Notes: generated from the letters alone by a model not told the origin. A stretch of 33,973 bases of DNA from an uncultured Chthonomonas sp. (GCA_903885605.1 CAISJD010000129.1:1-33973); one strand, 5' to 3'. Counted from the stretch's first letter, positions 25,554 to 33,804 are shown. Numbers and translations are program-made.

Positions 25554-26278
25554 ACGCCGGAACGCGGGCACGGGCGGGGCTGACGCTGGTCGAGCTGGTG
25601 CTGGTGCTCGCCCTCACGGCCGTACTCACGGGCGCCGTCGGCTACGGCTTCGTGGCCGGCCTGGACCAGCAGCGCCGCCACACCGCCCGCCAGGCGGACA
25701 CCGACCCGGTCGCGTCGTTGGAGCGCGAGATCACCCGGCTCATCGAGGGAGCCAAGCTCACCGAGGACGCTGAGGATACGACCACCTACATGGTCGGCGC
25801 CGCCGACGCCACCGGCGATACGGGCACACTGGGCTGCGATACGCTGACCTTCACCACCACGGCAGGGGCGCCGGACTTCGGCCCGCTGCTGAGTGACGAT
25901 GACTACGAGACGCAGTACACGGTATCGGGCCCGGTCGGCGGCGTCACCGAAGTGCAGCTCGGCGGCCAGCTCCAGGGGCGAACCGAGAGTGTCTCGGGCC
26001 TGCTGATCCGCACCCAGCGCCCCTCTGACGGCGACTATACCCAGGGCGGCACGCAGCGGGTCCTCTCCGCCCATGTGGACAGCATCGGCTTCCGCTTCTG
26101 GAACGGCGCTTCCTGGGACGACACATGGGACACCGCCACCGAGCGCCGCCTGCCCGGCGCCATCCTGGTGAGCTACGTACTCGCCGATGACGCGACCGAG
26201 ACCGTGCGCTCGTTCACGGTGGCCGTACCCGCCAGCGACGTGGACGCCAACAACACCGTGACGGGGTCCGTCGAATGA
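25550..26278 (+). CDS. gspJ: Type II secretion minor pseudopilin, GspJ-like
   Basis: The protein has 242 aa. The prepilin site is RAG before LTLVELVLVLALTAVL, with Glu at +5. The length exceeds that of GspH/I and fits GspJ (about 200-240). The soluble domain is beta-rich and very acidic, with several Asp/Thr-rich turns and an FRFWNGASWDDTWDT segment, similar to the W-rich area of many GspJ proteins. It is coupled by ATGA overlaps to both gspI and gspK. Order and length support the assignment. Confidence 0.88.
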   Translation: MNAGTRARAGLTLVELVLVLALTAVLTGAVGYGFVAGLDQQRRHTARQADTDPVASLEREITRLIEGAKLTEDAEDTTTYMVGAADATGDTGTLGCDTLTFTTTAGAPDFGPLLSDDDYETQYTVSGPVGGVTEVQLGGQLQGRTESVSGLLIRTQRPSDGDYTQGGTQRVLSAHVDSIGFRFWNGASWDDTWDTATERRLPGAILVSYVLADDATETVRSFTVAVPASDVDANNTVTGSVE

Positions 26279-27513
26279 AGCGCGGCAAGGGAGCCTTTGT
26301 GCTCGTTGAGGTGCTTGTCCTCGTCGCGTGCCTCGTGGCGCTGATGGCCATGCTGGCCGCCGACCAACGCGAATCCATGCAGGCTGCGCAGAACCGGCTC
26401 AGGCTGCAGCGCGCCGACTTTGCCGCCAGGTCGGCCGTCGCGCTGGCCGTCGCCACGCTCGAGGCAGCCGACTCCAACCTCGTCACCCTGGCTGACGACT
26501 GGGCGGCCCTGGGCGACCTCGGGAATGCCGAGTACACCGTGGGCAACGCTACTTTCCGGATGGAGATTGTCGACGCCGGAGCCATGGTCGACGTCAACTT
26601 CGCCGAGGAGGAGCAACTGAACCTCCTGCCGATCGACGATGAGATGCGCGACTGCCTGCTGGACTGGCGTGAGGGAGACACCCTCGCCCGGGCCGCCGGC
26701 GCCAAGGACAGCTACTACAACTCGCTGACCCCGCCGTACAACGCGCGCCGGGGCACCATCCAGACGATCGACGAGTTACTCCTGGTCAAGGGCTGGACCG
26801 CGCGCCGCCTCTACACGACGCTCGACGAAGACCTGCGCACCGGCGTCTCCCTCGACGATGACAGCGGCAATCCCATACCGTTGGCCCGGGTCTTCACGAC
26901 CGATAGCGGCGCCCCGAACACGCGGGCCGACGGCAGCACGCGCAGCAATATTGGCTCAGGCCAGCTGAGCCCCATGTTCTTCATGCAGATGGGCGCCGAC
27001 CCCATGCTGGCCCAACGGCTGGCTGCGGCGGGGCCCTACTCCAACTTCCAGCAGCTCCTGACAACGCCCGGCGTCAGCACCGACATGGCACAGCAGCTGC
27101 TTGATGCGGTCACCTTCACCAATAGCACACGTCTACACGGAAAGATGAACGCCAACACCGCATCGCAAGCCGTGCTCATGACGCTGCCGAACATGACATC
27201 CGACATCGCCGCCAACATCGTATCGCGCCAGTCAGCCGGCCTCGCATCGCTGGGTGAACTGGCCACCATTCCAGGACTTGAGGGAAGCCTGCTCGGCGAG
27301 GTCGCCGACCGGCTGGTGGTCGGCAGCGACGTCTGGATCATCAGGGCCTATGGGTCCAGCGGCGGCCAGGGGCAGGCGGTGGAGGTGGTCGTTCGGAAAG
27401 ACAGCGATCGGGTCCGGGTGATCACCTGGCAACGGGTGCCCGGAACCGGAGTGCCGTCGTGGTGGGGCTGGAACCAAGACGCTACATACTCGACAACGGT
27501 AGGATCCACATGA
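26275..27513 (+). CDS. gspK: Type II secretion minor pseudopilin GspK
   Basis: The protein has 412 aa. It begins KRGKGAFVLVEVLVLVACL. After the hydrophobic helix comes the GspK pattern: RADFAARSAVALAVATLE, a segment around DVNFAEEEQLNLLP, LLDWRE, and IQTIDELLLVKG. Residues about 280-330 hold helix-hairpin-helix-like repeats (MNANTASQAVLMTLPNMT, and LASLGELATIPGL), the SAM-like domain of GspK. GspK caps the pseudopilus tip. Unusually for the family, Glu is kept at +5 if cleavage follows Ala, as in gspG; many GspK proteins lack this residue. The stop overlaps the next start in ATGA. Confidence 0.93.
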   Translation: MKRGKGAFVLVEVLVLVACLVALMAMLAADQRESMQAAQNRLRLQRADFAARSAVALAVATLEAADSNLVTLADDWAALGDLGNAEYTVGNATFRMEIVDAGAMVDVNFAEEEQLNLLPIDDEMRDCLLDWREGDTLARAAGAKDSYYNSLTPPYNARRGTIQTIDELLLVKGWTARRLYTTLDEDLRTGVSLDDDSGNPIPLARVFTTDSGAPNTRADGSTRSNIGSGQLSPMFFMQMGADPMLAQRLAAAGPYSNFQQLLTTPGVSTDMAQQLLDAVTFTNSTRLHGKMNANTASQAVLMTLPNMTSDIAANIVSRQSAGLASLGELATIPGLEGSLLGEVADRLVVGSDVWIIRAYGSSGGQGQAVEVVVRKDSDRVRVITWQRVPGTGVPSWWGWNQDATYSTTVGST

Positions 27514-28814
27514 AACACGGACATCACGCTCTTCCTGCGGTCGTCTGGTCGCCGGGATCGGTCAGGGCGGTCCATCCCGCCACCGGGCGCCGTCAGGCGG
27601 CCGCGAGGCTGGATGAGTTAACCCCGGTCCTGGGACGAGGCCGCAAGGTCGTCATCGGTGTGGAGCGCAGCCACGTGTTCCTGCGGGTGCTGACGCTGCC
27701 GCGGGCCGCCCGGGCCGACCTGCGCAAGATGGTGGGCGCCCAGATCGCCACGCACTTCCCCATGGCTCCCGAGGAGATCGTCTTCGACGTGGCGCAGTCG
27801 GCGGGCAAGGGCTCCGAGGGCTGCACCACGCTGGTTGCCGCCATGCGCGTCAGCGACCTCCGGGAACTCCTGGCCGCCGTCCGGTCGGCCGGCCTCGTGC
27901 CGATGCGGATCGTGCCCGCCTCCTTCGGAGCGGCCGCGCTGGCCGCCGCAGCCGGCCACCACGACGCCGTCGTGGCTGAAGCCACCGATGCCGGCCTGGC
28001 CGTGGATGTCATCCGCGACGGCCTGCCCGTGCTTGCGCGCCTGACCGCCCTGGGCGATGACGCCACCGAGGTCCGACGTACCGCAGCGGCCGCCGAGGCC
28101 GAGGGCCTCCCGGTGCTATGCGTCGGCGCTGTCGGTATGGCCGGCGGCGAGCAACTCCAGGGGCATACGGTCGACCTGTTGCCCGACGCGCCGCCCTTCG
28201 ACTTCGTCCTTCCCGAGGATAGGGTGCGCCAGGAGACGCGCGGCTCGGCTATCCTCGCGCGCTCCGCCGCCCTGGCGGCCTGCCTGGCCGTGGTCCTCGG
28301 CGTCACCGCGTGGCGCGACCGCGGCACGGCCATGGCCGACGCGGCCCGCGTGACAGGTGCGCTGACCCGCGAGACAGGCAAGCTCCGCTCGGCAGCGCAG
28401 TCCGCCACCAACCGGGCCAAGCATGCCGCCGAGGTGCAGGGCACGCTCACGGACGCGTTCGAGCCGGGGCAGCCTGTCAGCGACCTCGTGAACGTCGTGG
28501 CGGACAGCCTGCCGCAGGAGGTCTGGATCACCGGCCTCAGTGTGGAGCGCGGCAAGCCCATTCAGGTTCGCGGCACCGCGGGCAATCCCACGCAGGTGGC
28601 GGGGATCCTGGACAGCCTGGGCGGCACCCCGCGGGTGGCGGACGCCCGGCTCGTCTCGGCCAACACCAGCCGCATCGGCATGGTGCCGGTGGTGCAGTTC
28701 AGCGTATCGGCGGCGGCGGCAGGCAATCCGGCCATGCCGACGCCGCCAAAGAAGGCCGCCAAGCCCATCCGCAAGCCCGGGCAGACGGCCGGCTCGGCCG
28801 GAGGTGCGCAATGA
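27510..28814 (+). CDS. gspL: GspL-type assembly protein: PilM-like actin fold fused to PilN-like domain
   Basis: The product has 434 aa. I chose the ATG at 27510 because it forms the ATGA overlap used throughout this operon; an in-frame GTG at 27459 is possible but would overlap gspK by 55 bases. Residues about 35-240 resemble PilM (VIGVERSHVFLRVLTLP, MVGAQIATHFPMAPEEIVFDV), the cytoplasmic actin-like part that binds the ATPase GspE. A single membrane helix lies at about 247-268, followed by a coiled stretch and a periplasmic PilN-like ferredoxin fold at about 310-405 (VNVVADSLPQEVWITGLSVERG, VRGTAGNPTQVAGIL). GspL in classical systems has this same cytoplasmic-membrane-periplasmic layout. 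The N-terminus is longer than in typical PilM. Confidence 0.86.
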   Translation: MKHGHHALPAVVWSPGSVRAVHPATGRRQAAARLDELTPVLGRGRKVVIGVERSHVFLRVLTLPRAARADLRKMVGAQIATHFPMAPEEIVFDVAQSAGKGSEGCTTLVAAMRVSDLRELLAAVRSAGLVPMRIVPASFGAAALAAAAGHHDAVVAEATDAGLAVDVIRDGLPVLARLTALGDDATEVRRTAAAAEAEGLPVLCVGAVGMAGGEQLQGHTVDLLPDAPPFDFVLPEDRVRQETRGSAILARSAALAACLAVVLGVTAWRDRGTAMADAARVTGALTRETGKLRSAAQSATNRAKHAAEVQGTLTDAFEPGQPVSDLVNVVADSLPQEVWITGLSVERGKPIQVRGTAGNPTQVAGILDSLGGTPRVADARLVSANTSRIGMVPVVQFSVSAAAAGNPAMPTPPKKAAKPIRKPGQTAGSAGGAQ

Positions 28815-29377
28815 AGGACGCCGGCCATGGCCGCATAGTCTCCATCACGATCCTGGTGCTGTCGCTGCTCGTGATCGCCGCCTCCGTGGCTTCGATCACC
28901 GTGGCGCCCAAGCCCGATCCGGAGGCCGCACGGAACGCCCACCGCAAGACGCTGGCCAAGCTCATCAGTACACGCGATCAAGCGAAGGTCGACGCCGGTT
29001 TGGCCGAGAAGGCCTCCGCCAAGCGCATCTGGCCGGGCGACTCCGACGCCGTCACGTCGGCCCTCATGGCAGGCCTGACCCGTGAGGCCGAGGCCCGAGA
29101 CCTGAAGATGGCCGGTTTTCGCGCCCAGCGCCTGGTGGACTACCAGGGCATCACGGAGATGCCCTTCTCTGTGCAGGTGGTGGGCAGCTATCCCGAGGTC
29201 CGCTCCTTCCTGGCCATGCTGGACAAGCCTGGGACCCGTGTCTTGCTCCGGTCGGCACAACTGGCATCGGCCGACGCCGCCACGGATACGGTGAGCGCCA
29301 CGCTGGGCGTATCGGCGTTCATCCGGTCGGTCATCGTGCCCGCGCAGGCAGCGAAGGGGGCGAAGCGAAATGGCTAA
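28811..29377 (+). CDS. PilO/GspM-like inner-membrane assembly protein
   Basis: The protein has 188 aa. The ATG at 28811 overlaps the gspL stop in ATGA. A membrane helix lies at about 9-31 after a short cytoplasmic start, followed by a coiled region (about 40-65) and a ferredoxin-like domain with YQGITEMPFSVQVVGSYPEVRSFLAMLDK. That segment is the core motif of the PilO domain. It should pair with the PilN-like part of the previous protein to form the periplasmic side of the assembly platform. In type II nomenclature this is the GspM position, but the sequence is PilO-like. It overlaps the next gene by eight bases. Confidence 0.83.
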   Translation: MKDAGHGRIVSITILVLSLLVIAASVASITVAPKPDPEAARNAHRKTLAKLISTRDQAKVDAGLAEKASAKRIWPGDSDAVTSALMAGLTREAEARDLKMAGFRAQRLVDYQGITEMPFSVQVVGSYPEVRSFLAMLDKPGTRVLLRSAQLASADAATDTVSATLGVSAFIRSVIVPAQAAKGAKRNG

Positions 29378-29966
29378 CCGCAAGAGTCCGGTCCTCTACA
29401 TCGCGCTGGGCGCCGCGGTGATCATAGCGGGTGTCATGTTCACGACCCCGCAGAAGGCGACCCAACGCGGGGCTGTGGCGGCCAACCGGACGCGAAAGGC
29501 CGCCGACGGGGCCGCCGGCGCATCCGTCAAGTTCGCTCGGTACGCGGGAACGGGCCGCAACGCCTTCGACCCGCAGGTCGTCTCGGGCCGCACGGCGGCC
29601 TATGGTGGCCGCGCCGGGGTCGTGGGCAGCGGCGGCACCTGGCGCCTGACCGGCATCAGCGTGGTCAACGGGGCCCGCATCGCCGTCGTCGAGAACGACG
29701 CTACCAAGGAAGCGCTGGAGCTTCGTTCAGGGCAGAAGTGGGACGGCCTACTGGTTCAGTCCATAGATGGTGTTGCGGTTGCCCTGCGAGATCGTAAGAA
29801 TCATGTGACTAAGCTGAGCTTCCCCGATCCGGCCGAAGCGGTCGGCGGCGACATCAAGAACGAACCCGTCCGGCCCGTCCCGGCCGCAACGGGTGTACAG
29901 CCTCTGCGTATCGACCTCTCCGCACTGCGGGGGCGCGGCATGGCTATTGAAAGGAAGGCGAACTGA
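29370..29966 (+). CDS. GspC/PilP-like inner-membrane to secretin connector
   Basis: The protein has 198 aa. One membrane helix lies at about 7-26, followed by an Ala/Lys/Arg-rich linker and a small beta domain at about 80-150 (WRLTGISVVNGARIAVVEND, LRSGQKWDGLLVQSIDGVAVALRD). This is the homology-region layout of GspC and PilP, which bridge the inner-membrane platform and the secretin N0 domain. The central pattern with G-D/N-x-A-x-V and a following W-x-V-x-x-I is shared by both families, so I do not choose between them. No PDZ domain is present, unlike many GspC proteins. The gene ends one base before the secretin start. Confidence 0.75.
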   Translation: MANRKSPVLYIALGAAVIIAGVMFTTPQKATQRGAVAANRTRKAADGAAGASVKFARYAGTGRNAFDPQVVSGRTAAYGGRAGVVGSGGTWRLTGISVVNGARIAVVENDATKEALELRSGQKWDGLLVQSIDGVAVALRDRKNHVTKLSFPDPAEAVGGDIKNEPVRPVPAATGVQPLRIDLSALRGRGMAIERKAN

Positions 29967-29967
29967 A

Positions 29968-32724
29968 ATGAGATCGCTCACACTCCTGGCGGGAGCCTCC
30001 CTGTTCCTGCTGGCGGTAGCGCCGTCGCCTGCGCAGATGGACCTCTTCGGTGAGGACGAGACGCTCTGGTCGACGCACCGGCTGAACCCCAAGGTGAAGG
30101 TGACGCTGGACTTCCGAAATGCCAGCGTCGACGCCGTGCTGCAGGTGCTGAGCCGGGCCAGCGGCATCCCCATCGTCAAGGACCCGTCGCTCACGCAGCC
30201 GATCACCCTGCAGAGCCCCAAGCAGCAGACCCTCCGTGACGCCTTCTCCATGCTCAGCGTGGCCCTGGGCCTCCGCGGCTACGAGCTGAAGCGCGACGGC
30301 GCCATGATGGTCGTCAAGCAGAAGCAGCAGCGGGGCAGCGGCGGCAGCGGCCGCGGCGGCTCGTCCGGTACGAGCGGCTTCGACATGTCCTCCATGGCGT
30401 CGATGTTCGGCTCAAGCCAGCAGACGAGCACCTTGCTCAAGGTCTACAACATCAAGTTCGCCAGCGCCAGCCAGGTGGCCCGCGTCATCAACGACGTCTT
30501 CGCCCTTACGGGCAACCAGGGCTTCGGCATGTTCGGCATGCCAGGGATGATGGGCATTCCTGGAATGCCGGGCGGCATACCCGGGATGCCCGGCGGCGCC
30601 CCGGGCGGGGCTCCCGGAGCGGCTCCGGCCACGCCGGGCGGCGCACCCCCGGCCACGCCGACGCCCGGTCAGCGCACCGATAGCGGGCGAATCGTCCCGG
30701 CCGTGAACCAGGCGCAGGGCGGTGATGCCGGCTCGAACCTCGAGCTGGTGGCACAGCGCGGCGGAGGCATGTTCGGCGGTGGCGGCGGAATGTTCGGCGG
30801 CGGAGGAGGCATGTTCGGCGGAGGCATGGGCCAGTTCGGCCGGCGCGGCGGCGGTAGCAGCCAGTCGTCCACGGTGCGGGCCTCATCCGACGACTACAGC
30901 AACACGGTCATCGTGAACGCCTCAGCCACTGACCACGAGCAGATCGCCAAGCTGATCCTCGAGATCGACAAGGAGGCCGACAAGGCGCAGGTCTCCAAGG
31001 TCTACCCGCTGGAGTACGCCACGGCCTCCGACCTCACCTCGATCGTCATGAACGTGCTCAACGCCAACGCCAGCCGTGGCCGCGGCTACACCGGCCAACA
31101 GAACACCGGCGGCGGCGGCATGTTCGGCCAGATGTTCGGCGGCAACCGCATGGGCGGCAGCGCCGCCTCCAGCGGCGTCGGCACGGTGGCTGCCGAGACG
31201 CGCACCAACTCGCTCATCGTCACCACGGTGCCGGACAATCAGGAAGTCGTCCAGCAGGTCATCAAGGAGCTGGACAAGCCGATCAAGTTCGAGACCGGCG
31301 CCTTTGTGATCAGCCTGAAGAACGCCCGCGCCGACACAGTGGCGTCGCTCATCAACAGCTCGTTCGGCGGAGGCCGCGCGGGCACGACCACCAACCGGAC
31401 GGGCACCGGTTCGACCCGGACCAACACCGGGGCCACCCGCAGCACCAATAACCGGAACACCGGCGGCCTGCCGGGCCTGAACGCACCTGCCTCGGTCGCC
31501 GATGTTGAGCCAACCGAGGTGCTGACGGACGAGGAGATCGTGGATGCGGTCCGCCGCGGCGAGGATCCCCGAGCATTGGCGGCCGCTCGCGCACAGGGCA
31601 TGGGTGGCTTCGGCGGGATGATATCGCAGATCATGGGCGGCGGCGGCGGCAACCGCTCCTCGCAGACCTCCACGCAGAACGCCGTCAGTTACGACAGCTC
31701 CGGTCGCGTGGTCACCTACCAGAACCTCTCCGGCACCGTCTCCGCCATCGCGGACACCAACACGAACAGCGTCATCATCGTCACCTCGCCGCAGAACCGC
31801 GAGATCCTGCAGAAGATCCTGGACCAGCTGGACCGTATCCCCGAGCAGGTCATGATCGAGACGCTGATCGTCGAGGCGAGCCTCGACGCCACCAACAAGC
31901 TCGGCGTTGAGTGGAACTTCAAGGGCGGCAGCTCGGCCATCACGACGGCCTTCGGTCTGGCGGCGGACACGGCGCAGCCCCAGGGCATGCGCTACACCCT
32001 TACGGCCAAGGAGTACTCCGGTTTCCTGGGCGCCATCAAGACCGACAACCGCTTCGAGGTGCTCAGCACGCCGCGCATCTTCACCAGCAACAACTCCGAG
32101 GCCGAGATCAACATCAGCCAGAGCCTGCCCTACGTCACCAACCAGCGGGTGGACTCGAACGGCAACTACTCCTACAGCTACTCGTTCATGGATGTAGGCA
32201 TCGTCCTCACCGTCACGCCGCGCATCACCTCGAACGGCTATGTGACGATGGACGTGACCCAGACCGCCAACGACTTTGTGCGGTACACCGACTTCAACGC
32301 CCCGGTTGTCAACCAGCGCGAGGCGCAGACCACCGTGAGCGTTCGCGACGGTGAGACCGTGGTGCTGGGCGGCATCATCAAGGGGAGCCTCTCCTCCACG
32401 GTGAACAAGATCCCGATCCTGGGCGACCTCCCGCTGCTGGGCGCCGCCTTCCGGTCCACCAACCAGACGAAGTCGAAGACCGAGCTCCTCGTCTTCCTCA
32501 GCCCCAAGGTGGTCAGGGATGAGGCCGACGCCCGCGCTCTGCGGGAGCAGGTGGAAGGGCAGCTGCAGCCCAAGACGCTTGAGAAGGTGCTCAACTCGCG
32601 GCTGGGCCAGCCGACCGCGGCGAAGGACGAGCCGGCCAAGCTCGTGCCGCTGAAGGATGGGCCGGCCAAAGATGCACCTGCCGACGCTCCCAAGGATGGC
32701 GCCAAGGTCCCTGGTAAGTCGTGA
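29968..32724 (+). CDS. gspD: Type II secretion secretin GspD with Gly/Met/Phe-rich insertions
   Basis: The product has 918 aa. The ATG at 29968 follows AAGGAAGG and opens a signal peptide (LAVAPSPAQ end). N0 lies at about 36-112 (VTLDFRNASVDAVLQVLSRAS), then several N-type repeats (VYNIKFASASQVARVIND; VYPLEYATASDLTSIVMN; VISLKNARADTVASLIN), then the secretin domain at about 625-850 (VMIETLIVEASLD; VNKIPILGDLPLLGAAF; TELLVFLSPKVV). Three long low-complexity insertions interrupt the N repeats: about 185-300 (GMPG and MFGGGG units), 365-408 and 465-585. The C-terminus is a Lys/Asp/Ala/Pro tail. The protein forms the outer-membrane channel. Family members usually have 600-750 residues; the extra length comes from these insertions. 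No obvious pilotin-binding S-domain is seen. Confidence 0.95.
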   Translation: MRSLTLLAGASLFLLAVAPSPAQMDLFGEDETLWSTHRLNPKVKVTLDFRNASVDAVLQVLSRASGIPIVKDPSLTQPITLQSPKQQTLRDAFSMLSVALGLRGYELKRDGAMMVVKQKQQRGSGGSGRGGSSGTSGFDMSSMASMFGSSQQTSTLLKVYNIKFASASQVARVINDVFALTGNQGFGMFGMPGMMGIPGMPGGIPGMPGGAPGGAPGAAPATPGGAPPATPTPGQRTDSGRIVPAVNQAQGGDAGSNLELVAQRGGGMFGGGGGMFGGGGGMFGGGMGQFGRRGGGSSQSSTVRASSDDYSNTVIVNASATDHEQIAKLILEIDKEADKAQVSKVYPLEYATASDLTSIVMNVLNANASRGRGYTGQQNTGGGGMFGQMFGGNRMGGSAASSGVGTVAAETRTNSLIVTTVPDNQEVVQQVIKELDKPIKFETGAFVISLKNARADTVASLINSSFGGGRAGTTTNRTGTGSTRTNTGATRSTNNRNTGGLPGLNAPASVADVEPTEVLTDEEIVDAVRRGEDPRALAAARAQGMGGFGGMISQIMGGGGGNRSSQTSTQNAVSYDSSGRVVTYQNLSGTVSAIADTNTNSVIIVTSPQNREILQKILDQLDRIPEQVMIETLIVEASLDATNKLGVEWNFKGGSSAITTAFGLAADTAQPQGMRYTLTAKEYSGFLGAIKTDNRFEVLSTPRIFTSNNSEAEINISQSLPYVTNQRVDSNGNYSYSYSFMDVGIVLTVTPRITSNGYVTMDVTQTANDFVRYTDFNAPVVNQREAQTTVSVRDGETVVLGGIIKGSLSSTVNKIPILGDLPLLGAAFRSTNQTKSKTELLVFLSPKVVRDEADARALREQVEGQLQPKTLEKVLNSRLGQPTAAKDEPAKLVPLKDGPAKDAPADAPKDGAKVPGKS

Positions 32725-32765
32725 TGCCGGCTGAAGCCAACCGGCAGAAAGGACGGACACCTGAC

Positions 32766-33596
32766 ATGCGAACCACACGTTGGCTGGCCGCTCTGGCCCT
32801 GACAGCCGTCGCAACCGCGGCCTCGGCACAGGGACCAGGGATGGGCCCAGGACCCGGCATGGGCGGCCCTGGGCAGATGGGAAGGATGCCCTTCGTCATG
32901 GGCACGGTCGCATCGATCGACCGCGCCACCAGCACCATCATGGTGAACTCGCCCTTCGGCGGCAACGAGACGGCGGTACGCGTCAACGCGCAGACCAAGG
33001 TCGCGGGTCAGGTGACCATCCAGGTCTCCGACCTGAAGGTTGACGATCAGGTCCAGATCCAGGGCATGCCCACCGGCCTGACGGCCAGCTCCATCAACGC
33101 GGGCCAGATGCCCGACTTCCTGCGCATGAACATAGGCCGCGGCCCCGGTGGCCAGCCGGGCGGCCCCGGGCAGGGCGGTCCGGGCCAGGCCGGCCAGCCC
33201 GGTCAGGCGGCGCAGGGCCAGGGCAACCGCGGCCAGCAGCCGCAGCAGCCCGCCATGGCGTTCGGATCGGTGACGGGGAAGGTCTCTTCCACCTCGCCGC
33301 TGACCATCGCGGTCAGCAAGGACGTCTCGGTCATCATCAAGCTCGCGCCTGACGCCAAGATCACGAAGATCACCACCGTCACGCTGGCAAGCCTCAAGGT
33401 GGGCGATCGCATCATGGCCATGGGCGCCGAGGCCGATGACGGCGTCTTCCTTGCCACCGGTATCGGCGTCAACCTGAGCATGGGAGGCATGGGTGGCGGC
33501 CGCGGCGGCATGGGTGGCTTCGGCATGGGCGGCCCGGGCATGATGGGCGGCGGCCCCGGTGGTCCAGGCGGCGGTGGCAACCGGCCTCCGCAGTAG
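32766..33596 (+). CDS. Secreted Gly/Met/Pro-rich protein with two DUF5666-like domains
   Basis: The protein has 276 aa. I chose the ATG at 32766 for its signal peptide (RTTRWLAALALTAVATAASAQ); the ATG at 32724, touching the secretin stop, would add 14 polar residues. Residues about 42-108 (GTVASIDRATSTIMVNSP, KVDDQVQIQG) and 164-235 (GSVTGKVSSTSPLTIAVS, KVGDRIMAMG) are two copies of a small OB-like beta domain resembling DUF5666. Gly/Pro/Gln-rich runs flank and separate them, and the C-terminus is almost pure Gly/Met/Pro. It is the last gene of the secretion operon, 41 bp after gspD and before a strong hairpin. The function is unknown; the shared Met-Gly composition with the secretin insertions suggests a periplasmic or outer-membrane partner. 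Confidence 0.78.
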   Translation: MRTTRWLAALALTAVATAASAQGPGMGPGPGMGGPGQMGRMPFVMGTVASIDRATSTIMVNSPFGGNETAVRVNAQTKVAGQVTIQVSDLKVDDQVQIQGMPTGLTASSINAGQMPDFLRMNIGRGPGGQPGGPGQGGPGQAGQPGQAAQGQGNRGQQPQQPAMAFGSVTGKVSSTSPLTIAVSKDVSVIIKLAPDAKITKITTVTLASLKVGDRIMAMGAEADDGVFLATGIGVNLSMGGMGGGRGGMGGFGMGGPGMMGGGPGGPGGGGNRPPQ

Positions 33597-33618
33597 CCGC
33601 AGAGCCGCTCCACACAAA

Positions 33619-33656
33619 CCGAGGGGCCGAGCATCGTGTGATGCCCGGCCCCTCGG
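33619..33656 (+). terminator. Strong hairpin ending the secretion operon
   Basis: An 11-bp arm (CCGAGGGGCCG) pairs with its complement, then one A/C mismatch and a further 5-bp GCATC/GATGC stem close on a GTGT loop. It begins 22 bp after the last stop codon of the operon. No run of T follows, so it is either a non-canonical terminator or an mRNA 3'-end stabiliser. Confidence 0.65.
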
Positions 33657-33704
33657 CACGTCTGGGCGTTGTATGGGCGGCCCCAGACCCTCGGGTACCG
33701 GCCA

Positions 33705-33745
33705 CTGTCATTGAATTGTCAGTATTCCGTCAGTGACTTTGTCAT
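33705..33745 (+). promoter_or_regulatory. Pho-box-like array of CTGTCAT half-sites
   Basis: Four half-sites lie in tandem: CTGTCAT, TTGTCAG, CCGTCAG and TTGTCAT, starting at 33705, 33716, 33727 and 33739. The first three are exactly 11 bp apart with A/T-rich four-base spacers, as in the PhoB box (CTGTCAT, 4 bp, CTGTCAY). A possible fifth half-site, GTGTCAC, is at 33753. The array ends 59 bp before the ATG of the DUF7948 gene, a normal place for a PhoB-type activator. No clear -35 is visible. Confidence 0.55.
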
Positions 33746-33804
33746 TCGGCCTGTGTCACCGTAACCGTACTGTGTCTCGTGCGTGTCGGGCAAGGGGGGA
33801 TCAC

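Noticed and set aside
27459-27509. Upstream GTG start for the GspL-type protein
   Set aside because: It would overlap gspK by 55 bases, against the 1-8 bp overlaps elsewhere in the operon; the ATG at 27510 makes the usual ATGA junction.
30760-30870. Short repeated MFGGGG-coding units that look like a DNA repeat or CRISPR-like array
   Set aside because: The units are short, in frame, and vary at codon third positions, so they are a protein low-complexity repeat in the secretin.
30922-32829. 635-codon minus-strand frame opposite the secretin
   Set aside because: A His/Val/Gly-rich shadow frame; the secretin signature is on the plus strand.
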